From Pomphorhynchus laevis (Eukaryota; Acanthocephala; Palaeacanthocephala; Echinorhynchida; Pomphorhynchidae), in NCBI GenBank assembly GCA_012934845.2, contig WNNJ02000225.1, positions 124,001-188,000 of the forward strand: 64,000 nt of DNA, read 5' to 3'. The notes below the pieces were generated by a model. It was not told the DNA's origin. It made no database searches and saw nothing but the letters and a program-made list of their open reading frames with translations. Of the stretch, positions 33,833 to 43,850 are shown piece after piece (the first letter of the stretch is position 1; each line of letters starts with the position of its first letter). A program made the position numbers and the translations under genes.

Positions 33833-34650
33833 TTATTGGCATAGCTTAACATGTCTTAGACACTCGAATATGGACTCTAATTTATTGTCATTTCGATGAC
33901 GTCTGTGCCAAATGAATTCGACTAAATATGAGTCGATCATTGAGCGATGTGTACCCGATCGCTTTCTATTGACTGATTTAAGTTGGTTCCATGTTGACTC
34001 GATTTGTTGAGAAAGAATTCCTTCTGAGCTAACAAACTCAACGGAATGATTTACAGTTCGGTGTTCAAATCTGTATCCTTCTAGGCTTTGCACAACACAA
34101 TACCCTTTCCAGAGATCTGAATGAATGATTAATCCAGGAAGTATGCACTGTTTATGCATTCATTAAGTATTTTGGCATTTCTATAATCGACAGCAAAAAT
34201 AAACACTTTAGATGTCTCTCTACACACCACCGGATACCCATTGTTGTGGCAGCATACGCCCCCTATTATATTTCTGACGGGTAAAAACTGTTATATCGAT
34301 TTCAACTATTATATTTTGGCCCCTATCTTACATGGATTTTGTAATATTTCATCAGCACAAGCATCGCGCATGTAACTATTGTAGTCAACGGTCGTGCTGT
34401 GATCAATCGCCAATTATTCGCAAAATTTAATGTTGGTTAATTGTTTAGATCAACAGTACATGAACATAATTGTTTTATGAAGCGGTAATCGTGCTCCTTC
34501 AAACCAAGTCCCACTTCGAACTGTAGTTGAAACGGAGCATTTCGATTTTTGGCATCTCCAATATACTTTATTACATCTGACACTTAATGTCATTAGATGC
34601 TTACGACAGCATCTTATTTCTACAAAATAAGATAAATATATAATTATTTC
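33833..34650 (-). pseudogene. Merlin (IS1595/ISXO2-like) transposase, second family
   Basis: 33833-34159 encodes the C-terminal catalytic part: GLIIHSDLWKGY (catalytic Asp), FEHRTVNHSVEFVSSEG, QQIESTWNQLKSVNRKR (catalytic Glu) and YLVEFIWHRRH. Upstream to 34650, broken frames show WRCQKSKCSVS, TWFEGARL and VERHLKCLFLLSI, matching the Zn-binding N-terminus and the first catalytic region of ISXO2-like proteins. The long inverted repeats at 33.04 and 35.2 kb may be its ends. It is not functional. Confidence 0.75.
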
Positions 34651-35164
34651 GAACCAATTATAACTATTTCATACCACTTGGAATTAATCGATAATTCTGT
34701 AAAAACTTGACCGCATCTAATTCTGTAGAAATGTTTCGCAATATCCACTCTAAATTTATATTATTAGACATCTAAAATTACGCAGTTATTCAAATAATAA
34801 CATCAAATTTTGACAACAACAATCGATTGATCGATCAAATTGAAAAAATAAAAATATTTGCGATTAATCTGGAATAACTTTTAAAAGCAATGAACAAATA
34901 ACTATATATTTAAAATATAGGACACAGTAGATGTAGCGATTAGAATGGCGTGATAAAAATAATGGGGTAGTATTGGTATTTTTCGAGATATTTTGAAATA
35001 AAATCTTTAATTTTAGGAAAAAGACGAAATTTAAAAATATTTTTAATCGTTTGTTGAAATATTTTAAAATGATTAAAATTACAAAGATTATTGATATATT
35101 TTATTAAAATAAAGTTTTGAGTTCATAAGGCCTTAAAAAATTATATTAAATTTTAAAATTTTAT

Positions 35165-35330
35165 GAAAAAATTTAAATTTTAAAATTTTTAGCCCGAACG
35201 CATTTCTCCCAAAAAAATTTAAACGCCATTCGAAAGAGCACATGAAGATGTACAAAAAAGCAGACTTTTTGTAATTTAGACAAAGTGCCTTAAACTGAAA
35301 AGATTCTCTTCTCTTTTCTTTGATCTCGTT
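35165..35330. repeat. Right arm of the long inverted repeat
   Basis: Imperfect inverted copy of 33040-33180, with GCATTTCTCCCAAAAAAA, CATTCGAAAGAGC, ACATGAAGATGTACA and AGTGCCTTAAACTGAAAAGA. Confidence 0.6.
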
Positions 35331-36962
35331 ACAATAATTCTTTATTAAGAATTTTTAATTATTTTAAAAATCAATTATTTTTTAAAAATCAGTGTTTTTT
35401 AACTTTTTTGATGCTTGGTGGGGTTTTAAATTATATATATTTTTAGTATAATAAATTCTTAAATTTGATGTAAATATATATTTACTATGAGTATTTAAGA
35501 TGAGTATACATAGTCGAGATGTTTTTTATACACAAAATACTTTCTCGGTAATTAACTTTGATAAGTGAAGAAATTTAAAATTTTACAATTAAACGAGTTT
35601 GTTTATTTCAATTGAGGATGATGCTCAAGAACTCCAAATTGCTCATTAATGAAGAAAGGCAAATCTCTCCAACGTCCCCTTAATACAAAAATTATAAATT
35701 AGTAATGGATTATAACTAAAGCAATTTATTACGATGCACAATTAAAAACAAGCTATCAGTACTTTAACAAATTTGTGATTTTCGGTTTGTAGATACTTCG
35801 ATTATTGAAAATTAAGAGAAATCCTAGTATTAATAAATTAATTTGAGATTTATTAATATCAGTCCGGTTAAACATATCAGTAATTTCAGTTATAATTTCA
35901 TGATAAAACAAAATCAGAGTTGCAACTCGATAGACGAAAAATAGTAATTTAATTGTATGAAAAGTTGGTTGAGTACAAACATCAAAGACTTCTTAAATTG
36001 AGTGCCAAGTCAGCACTATTTTGCTACGCGACACAATTCGTAATCTGTTGCTGCAACATACAAAATAATACCATAAAAGTCGTAGTTAATAAAAATACAG
36101 AAAGCGACAAAAGCATTCATTTGTTATCGTATACATTAAGAAATTATGACTGCGAGATCGCATAAACTTTGCAACAATTAGAACAATTTGCAACTAAAAA
36201 ATGAAGAATTTAAACCTTTATTTGGAAGCGGTTTTAATCGAATTATCTCTGCGTAAATAATATTTTTTCACTTTTTTAATTCATGAACAAAATTAGGATA
36301 AACAAAACAAACGTCAGTTCACACGGGATTCAAAATCTAATAAATATATATGTACCATTAAAGATTTTTCGATCCTTAGTGAAAAATTTTTGATCAACAA
36401 GATGACTTTGCCTATGAACGCCCTAAATTCTTGATCAATAGCTTCAAATACAAAACACAAAATAGTGGATGTAATATTCAATTATTACATTTTGTAAAAA
36501 TGTAATAATTTATATTTAAATTAGTAATACTTTTTTTGAATACATAAAGAAAAATTTTGGTTTAATTATTTTTCGTAAAATCACAATGATTTCCGGTAAT
36601 TTTCTCAAATTACCGAAATTACTGATTTCGATTGAAAAGATTACTGATTTCTTTCGGATAAAAATTTTGTTTCTATTTCTTTCGGATATTAATCATGAAC
36701 TACCATTTTCTTATATATTGAAAAGTCGATAGGCTGAGAAATTGCGAGTATATCGGTAGGAAAGAAAATCTAATTCGAATTATTGAATTATTGATGAATT
36801 CGTGTATTGATAAGAACGGAATTTTTTATTTTTATTTTTGATTTATATTTCATCACATTTCTACTTAACACAAACAAAACATCTTAATAGTATTCTCACT
36901 GCCTTATATTTCGAGTGCAGCATTCCATGTTTGTTCATGACTGCTACTACAAAGATATTTCT
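35331..36962. other. A+T-rich stretch with one unassigned open frame
   Basis: No recognised gene. The open frame 35953-36165 (plus, 70 residues from a non-ATG start; ends SIHLLSYTLRNYDCEIA) looks more protein-like than its surroundings, but no family was recognised. Confidence 0.3.
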
Positions 36963-37073
36963 ACCTAGATCTTTTGATCGAAGTAGAAAAATTCAATTGA
37001 AAAATTTAAGGTCAAGAACGACCTCGTTCTTGTAACGACCGCGAATCCAAACCAGTCTAGAAAAATAATGCTA
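36963..37073 (+). repeat. Dispersed repeat, copy 1 of 2
   Basis: Begins ACCTAGATCTTTTGATCGAA and ends CAGTCTAGAAAAATAAT. It is nearly identical to 38213-38318, and the two copies flank the 267-bp ribozyme array. Confidence 0.8.
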
Positions 37074-37698
37074 ATGCTTTATTTCTGATTCAAAGTGTTG
37101 AACTAAAATTAATTTAATTAATTAAATTAATTAGTGTTAATTCTAACTTAAATTCTAAGTAATCTTATTCTAACTTGATATTGCTTTTTAGATTTATTTT
37201 TTATTATTTATTATTAATTTCTCTGAAAAGTTAAATGCTTTTGCTGTTACATTTCATTTTCAGCTACTTTTGTAGCTGAACATCTTGAAAAATATATCAT
37301 TTTTTGCAATTCATTTGTAGCTGATAATCTTGAAAAATATATCATTTTTTATAATTCATTTAGTTTCGATTTTAATCCTTATCTATATTTTCTATTTAAA
37401 AATTTCCATTTGTATTGAAATCGTTGATATTCTGCAAACTTATTTATAATTGAAAGCAAGTTAATATATGTCTTGCGGACATATCGTTCACTGCATCTTG
37501 TCTCCGTCAAGTAAAATTGTTGGATCACTATCAACTATTTAAAAGAAAAAATTCATTAAACTTGTTTGAAATTTACAGAAAAATAATGTTGTATAACATG
37601 TCAATAACACCATGTCAGTAGAACAAATCTGATCAGATAACTGAGTCTACCTAATTTATACTATATGAATCGAAAATATTTGCTGAATCTTCAGCAAA

Positions 37699-37739
37699 TT
37701 TTCTGATGATGCTAACAGAGGTTAGCGAAATATCAAAAA
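37699..37739 (+). ncRNA. Hammerhead ribozyme motif, locus 2 copy 1
   Basis: CTGATGA at 37703-37709, an extra T, stem II GCTAAC-AGAG-GTTAGC (37711-37726), GAAA (37727-37730), TATC (37731-37734; cleavage predicted after 37734). Stem I pairs TTTT (37699-37702) with AAAA. Stem III is two base pairs with no loop, so cleavage probably needs a dimer. A 9-bp hairpin (37679-37698) directly precedes stem I. Confidence 0.75.
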
Positions 37740-37965
37740 TAATTACGTCTTTCCTTTGATCCAACTTCAATAATTCTTTATCAACAATGGATCACTATCA
37801 ACTATTTAAAAGAAAAAATTCATTAAACTTGTTTGAAATTTACAGAAAAATAATGTTGTATAACATGTCAATAATAACTTGTCAGTAGAACAAATCTGAT
37901 CAGATAACTGAGTCTACCTAATTTATACTATATGAATCGAAAATATTTGCTGAATCTTCAGCAAA

Positions 37966-38006
37966 TTTTCTGATGATGCTAACAGAGGTTAGCGAAATAT
38001 CAAAAA
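37966..38006 (+). ncRNA. Hammerhead ribozyme motif, locus 2 copy 2
   Basis: Identical core to copy 1: CTGATGA 37970-37976, stem II 37978-37993, GAAATATC 37994-38001, cleavage predicted after 38001. Confidence 0.75.
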
Positions 38007-38212
38007 TAATTACGTCTTTCCTTTGATCCAACTTCAATAATTCTTTATCAACAATGGATCACTATCAACTATTTAAAAGAAAAAATTCATTAAACTTGTT
38101 TGAAATTTACAGAAAAATAATGTTGTATAACATGTCAATAATAACTTGTCAGTAGAACAAATCTGATCAGATAACTGAGTCTACCTAATTTATACTATAT
38201 TATACTATACCT

Positions 38213-38318
38213 AGATCTTTTGATCGAAGTAGAAACATTCAATTAAAAAATTTAATGTCAAGAACGACCTCGTTATTATAACGACCTCGAATCCAAGCCA
38301 GTCTAGAAAAATAATCTA
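38213..38318 (+). repeat. Dispersed repeat, copy 2 of 2
   Basis: Nearly identical to 36963-37073. It starts where the third 267-bp unit breaks off. Confidence 0.8.
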
Positions 38319-38448
38319 CGTATTTTATACAGCGTATATTATTTTTTATTTATCCGTAAAAAATATATAATTTATAGATAATATATAATTTATCTATATA
38401 TTAATTTATAGTTTTACAATTTTTTATATATTTTATTCATTATAATAA

Positions 38449-38627
38449 ATAGAAAAATTCATTAAACTTACTTGAAAATTAGCAGAAAGATATGTCATAT
38501 AAAGAATACATAGTTTCAGTATTTCTGACAGAGGTTATATTACCGAGAAAACAAAGTCCATAGATCAATAACTTGTTAGTAAAACAAATCAGACAACTGA
38601 GTCTACGTATTTTATACTATAAATTAG
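38449..38627 (+). repeat. Diverged 267-bp-unit fragment
   Basis: Shares ATTCATTAAACTT, AATAACTTGTTAGTA and CAACTGAGTCTACGTATTT with the unit, but has a different middle and no CTGATGA core. Confidence 0.55.
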
Positions 38628-38864
38628 AAATGAAGATGAATAATAAATAATTCTATAAGATTTTATACAATTTATATTTATATCAAGTTAATATTTAAAA
38701 TAGTCAATTGTTATCATTGAATCGTTCAATATAATTAAACGATTTTGTTATAATTCCAATTAAAGTGCGCAAGGCTATGTTAGCAGCTATCAATTTAATA
38801 TTATATCCATTTGATTACTAATAAAATAAGTAACCATTTTTAAATATTTTTTTTATTTTATTTA

Positions 38865-39105
38865 GTAATATACGTTAATAAATTTGGCAATTCACGTTAC
38901 GATTCAATAATAACCAACTTTAAATAAATATTTTTTATTCTTTTCGTAATATACGTTAATAAATTTGGCAATTCACGTTACGATTCAATAATAACCAACT
39001 TTAAATAAATATTTTTTATTCTTTTCGTAATATACGTTAATAAATTTGGCAATTCACATTGCGATTCAAAAAATGCTTATACATTATAGCAGATAACAAC
39101 TTTAA
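38865..39105. repeat. 81-bp tandem repeat, about three copies
   Basis: Units start GTAATATACGTTAATAAAT at 38865, 38946 and 39027 and contain GGCAATTCACGTTACGATTC. The last copy is diverged at its end. Confidence 0.9.
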
Positions 39106-40320
39106 TTGCTACCTGAAAATAATCGTTCTCACTTCTTTTACAAAAAACAACTACGGAATTCACTTTTCGTGTTGCTGATACAAAATATGATCAAGATTAG
39201 AGGAACTAGATTTTATCGAAAATAGTTAAAAAATTTACTGTTTCTCTTAAATATATTTTTTTGAATGATAAAGCAATCACTGACTTTCAACTGTCAACAA
39301 TTAAGCAACTAATAAATATATTTCACAACTATGAACCAAAATTTTCAGAATAAAAAGATAAACGTTGACAAAACTGTTGTTATAACAGCATCCACAACAT
39401 CTACCTATCTTATCTCTACTAAAAGAAACTGAAATCCGGAATCTCCTAGATTTCACAACTGATGTGTTGACACGCAAGAAGTAATTGCTAAAATTACTGA
39501 TTTGAAATTTTACATTTGCAAAATCTTAAATTGTTAAAAATGCAGTATACTTTTTAAATTGTCGTAGATAAGAATAAAATATATTTATTTACTTATTATT
39601 ACCTAACAGTGGAAACAATAACGCCACTAAACCATTGCCGCTGGCTAGAATTTCCAAATTCAGCCTTGTTAGTTAGTAAACTGTCGAAACCTATCATAAT
39701 GCACTTTAAAGTTCCACACAGTAAACCGTTTATGTCTAGAGACTTTGCTAAAGCTTTAATTGACTGGATTCTTATCGCGTATTCTAAATTCTAAACTTAA
39801 AATTCGTTTTCAGTAAGAGCAGGTTTTCAATTTGTGTACTTTAATATCAGAGCAAAAATTTCTCTTTAGTATTGATCCGTCTTTCTTTTGTATTTGAAGT
39901 AGGCAGTAAGGAGCTTGGCTTCGGAATGCGGGTGGCATTGAAATGTAAGCTAATAGGCACGCTGAAATAAAACAAGGATCGCTTGATAATAAATAATTTA
40001 TACTTTCTAATATATGAACATTTATATTTTACAACCTATAAAATCAACTCTATTAAATCCAAATTAAAAACTGCAAATTTAAATAAATTGATTAATTTGA
40101 TCGGAGGTGGAAATACAAAGTAAAAATCTTAAAACAATTAGTCTTATTTCTAAGGTATATAAGATTATAATCTTTGTATTTTAGTTCCAATACAGAAAAC
40201 AGATTGAAATTTGTATTAATAAAATTACATTTCAATTGAACAAAATTATGTTGGCATATAACATCGAAAATATTTTTTTATTAAAGGAATAAAGAAAAAC
40301 TAATGTTTATTTGGTCAATA
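39106..40320. other. A+T-rich stretch with short unassigned open frames
   Basis: 39609-39794 is open on both strands (plus: 61 codons, HFKVPHSKPFMSRDF; minus: about 60 codons, CIMIGFDSLLTNKAEFG) and less A+T-rich than its surroundings. 39855-39970 also has an open plus frame (FEVGSKELGFGMRVALK) after a good acceptor-like TTCTCTTTAG. They could be exons of an unrecognised gene; no family was recognised. Confidence 0.3.
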
Positions 40321-40329
40321 ATAAGTTTT

Positions 40330-40390
40330 ATTTCGAAAATATAAACTGTTGTTATCAAATATTTTAACATCATCAGGCGAATCATTTTTC
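40330..40390 (-). ncRNA. Hammerhead-like motif with long stem II
   Basis: Minus strand: CCTGATGA-T-G, AAAATAT paired with ATATTTT across a 16-nt loop, then C-GAAA-TAAAAC. CTGATGA and GAAA are intact and a stem II of about 8 bp with a 2-nt bulge can form, but the cleavage-site side (TAAAAC) does not make a clear stem III. Confidence 0.4.
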
Positions 40391-43300
40391 TATCTAAGCT
40401 CGCTGATTTATTTAAAATATTGAATTTTTCAGATTATATTAATGAAATAACTTGTGAAAATATTACTGCTATCGATCATAATATTAAAAATTAATATTTT
40501 TAATATTAGAAAATACATTTTTAACCCTTCACTCTTATTATTTGGTCAGAAGAATGTCGTAGTTTAAAAAACAAATATCTTTAATAAATATAAACCGTTA
40601 TAAATAAAAGGGTATTTATTTATCAATCAATAACCCGTGCCAAAAATAGTACAAAAAAAGTACATTTATATAGTTTTTCCTGCTGTGGAAAAATCTATAA
40701 CCGCAGAACAGGACAAATGTCATCATATAATCGAGTCTATGTATTTTATATGATAAATAAATAAAGATTAATAAATAATTATATAAGATTCTTTACAATT
40801 TGTAATAAATACATAGGAAATAAATATAAATATTAACATATAAATATAAATATAAACTTATATTTTTATAAACTATAAAAATATCGAAAACAACAAAGGT
40901 TTTCGATAGCCTTTGTGAGTTATCAAAGATGATAAAAAACTTGATAACTCGGTTTTTAATTATCAAGTGCAATATAAACATAAAAATAAATAAATAAAAA
41001 TTTAGTTTTATGAATTAGAATTCAATTTTAATTAATAACTTTATAATCATAACTTATATATATATATGACACAATTAGTCTGCTATTCTACAATTTTCTA
41101 TTTTTATTTTGAATTTCTGCATTCATTCCAATAATCCGTACTTTGCAATGTAATCGACCTCAACAAATATTTCATCTTTAAATTCATATTTGTTATTTAT
41201 TCTAATTATTATCAATTATAAAGATTATATAAATATTATAATTAATTATTAAAATTAATTAAATTATTAATTAAAAAACTTATTATTTAAATAACAAGTA
41301 TTTCGTTATTTCAATCAACATTTTGCGGGAAGTTTTATTTAAATAAATTATTTTCATCAATGACATTTGTAAATTTATAGCTACTGCTATTATGTGGTTT
41401 CAATTATTCTTTCACTCATTATGGAATGTGTAAAAATACGGGGAACAACAGATAACTTACTTTTGTCGCGTCTTATTTTACATTTAAAGATCGGATAATT
41501 TCCTAGCCGACGTATTTCTTCACAAGAGAAATTACAATCTTGCTACGAAAATTAAGAGATATTTTAGTCTTAAATTATTTAAATTATTACAAACCTGCAA
41601 GTCTTGTTTGCTTAACATACAACAGCTCTCTATTTTACAATTGGTAGAAATTTTTGGCCACGTATAGTTTCCTACATATTCAGAGCAATGACAGTCACCT
41701 TTCAAACAAATAAGCAGCATTTAGGTCAGATAGAAAATGTGCAAAACGCTTCTGCAGAACTAAACATTTTCTAAAATCAATTCTTAAAGCAAATAAGTAA
41801 TTTACCGAAATTACTTATTCTTATTTCTCTAAAAGAATTACTTTTAGAGAAACTACTTTCTAGTAGTTTCTCTAAAAAAAGAAATTACTTTTTTTTATTT
41901 TTTTTTCAAAAAATTTTTTTTTTCTCTTTTTTACTAAATAAGAAATTACTTTCTTATTTCTTTAAAATAAGAAATTTTTAATTTTAAAAATTTCATATTT
42001 TTATTTAAAAAATCGTTTTTACGACTCCTTGACTCATTGACATATTTTTAGATAATAAAAAATATGACTTTAAAAACACTATATTTCAATGGAAACTATC
42101 AGCATCGTTAGGTTTTACAAGATTTATAAATGGATTTGTAAAACTCCTTGAATTTGATTATTATTAAATTTGATTGGTAAGCATGGAAGATTGAATTATT
42201 TTATATTCTGAGGTTAGCACTCAACCGAATACGAATCCAAGTAGTATGTAATGATCATTTGATTATTTTTAACTTAAGAATGTGGCATGAAAGATTCCTT
42301 CGTGTGATTGAAGCACATTTTGAATTATATTTGAAATTATTTTGACATAAAAATGAATTCTTCTATTCTATTACGAATACTTGCTATACTTAGGTTGATA
42401 TTAACGATACATCAATGGTATTTTCACATTAACATTTCGAAAAATATTGTCATGATAGGGGCTTATTTGAGGGTTCACTAAGCATTAGAGCTATATTTTC
42501 GAACCAATAATATTGTTCAGTGAAATATCACAATATTATTTTGTTATTTCGATTAAAAGTTAGTGATCTACTCTAAGAACAAAATAATCATCGTAACATC
42601 ACAATTTAAAAGATTTGTTCTTGGGTTACAAACGATATCATAGAGTAAAGATCAACTTGTGTTCACATTTTCGAAAAGAAATGATTTTTAGCATACAGTT
42701 TTGCAGGATTTGACACAATAATTAAATGCTGCCAAAACTCGATCTGAATTTTTAGTTGGGTTTCATTTCTTGGAAACGGGATCGCACTAAAAAGTGGGAA
42801 CTCGATTCTTCGAATATTAATCTTACGAGTGTGTCATTAAAAGTATTAATGAATTATATTATATCAATTATATTAAAAATTTATCAATTAAATTAGATAA
42901 TTATCATAATCGTCAAAATGAGTTAATCGTTTAGGTATGTAATCGAATTTTACTTAAACGTTTGAATAGATATTTGAAAATTTATTGGTTTGTACAATTT
43001 CTCTCAATAACTTGTTTACTTCGACAAAAATATTTTCAATTTAAATGTTAAGATGTTATTTTTGAATAAATTTTATCAAAATATTATTATCATTATATTC
43101 AACAATTTAACGAACTCGTTATATTCGAGTTATACTCGTTATATGCATATATTCGTTATATAATAAAATAAATTAAATTGCTTTGAATTACATTTCAATA
43201 TATATAGATATATGTTTTAGATCACAAGAATGGCACATGATGCGCTATAAATTTTTATTTGAAAACTTTAGAGTTTTTAACATTTTAAAAATATGATTCT

Positions 43301-43610
43301 TCCCAAATGGTTCAATTGTTCTGATCATAATGGGTACAATCAATTAATTTTTCTTCACAAAAAATAACTCGAAAATGTTCAGATCCTTTTTTTCGCAAGT
43401 AACGTCTTAATTTATTGACTCTAAGATATAAAAATATTACTTCGATTTTAAATTACTTTGCAAAGATTTGGCATCGTCTAAGCAATAGAATTTTTACTAA
43501 AACATTTAAAGTTGCCACTTTCAAACTACTTGTATTTCAAATTTTAAAAAAGGTAATTGAGTTTTTTCATATACTGCTTGACAAAGGCAAAATCACTGCT
43601 ACTTATTCAC
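40391..43610. other. A+T-rich stretch, possibly containing further THOC5 exons
   Basis: The C-terminal third of THOC5 is expected downstream of 43611 on the minus strand, but no convincing exon was recognised here. One candidate (41595-41698) is listed separately. The low-complexity ATTACTTTTTTT block at 41800-42000 shows nothing else. Confidence 0.4.
41595..41698 (-). CDS. Candidate Cys-rich exon of unknown gene
   Basis: Between an AAAG acceptor and a GTTTGT donor the minus strand reads GDCHCSEYVGNYTWPKIS then CKIESCCMLSKQDLQ. The CHC could match a C-x-C in the C-terminal half of THOC5, but the phase agrees only with an alternative donor of exon 43611-43850. The six Cys of the wider frame also fit a small secreted peptide. 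Low confidence. Confidence 0.2.
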
Positions 43611-43850
43611 CCACTGAGTTTTGCTGTTACTTGATTTAGGTCTATTCGTCGCTTAATCATCACGTTCATAGTTTGGATTATGTCACTGAAAGTTGTCTTT
43701 CTGTCGGAACTGTTTGTTTGTTGGATCAAATGCTGCGCCCAAACATACGGCTTTCCTATCTGATTCGATAATTCTTTAGATATTTCAATGTCTGGTATCA
43801 TTATTTCTGAACTGCCTTCGATTTCAAACAATTCCATCAGGTTTCCTTGT
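43611..43850 (-). CDS. THOC5: THOC5 exon with GKPYVWAQ
   Basis: Acceptor CTATTTTAG, 240 bp. It completes Gly and reads QGNLMELFEIEGSSE, GKPYVWAQHLIQQTN and MNVMIKRRIDLNQVTAKL. It matches the family segment G-H-P-Y-L-W-V-Q followed by a long basic helix. Donor at 43610 is GTGAAT; an alternative GTGGGT lies five bases upstream. Confidence 0.85.

Larger units (their letters stand above)
37522..38208 (+). mobile_element. Ribozyme-bearing 267-bp tandem array (retrozyme-like), locus 2
   Basis: About 2.6 copies of the same unit as at 23.2-23.6 kb, here on the plus strand. Copies start GGATCACTATCAACTATTT at 37522, 37787 and 38055 or so. The third stops at 38208 before its ribozyme. Equivalent positions of the two complete ribozymes are 267 bp apart, and the copies are nearly identical apart from a few bases near 37608-37616. 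One exact cleavage-to-cleavage unit is 37735-38001, the predicted circular RNA monomer. No protein is encoded. Retrozyme identity is inferred from dimeric layout, size and ribozymes. Confidence 0.78.

Noticed and set aside
41532-41720. Cys-rich frame as a secreted peptide or venom-like gene
   Set aside because: No signal peptide in a credible position and no matching family; kept only as a weak exon candidate.
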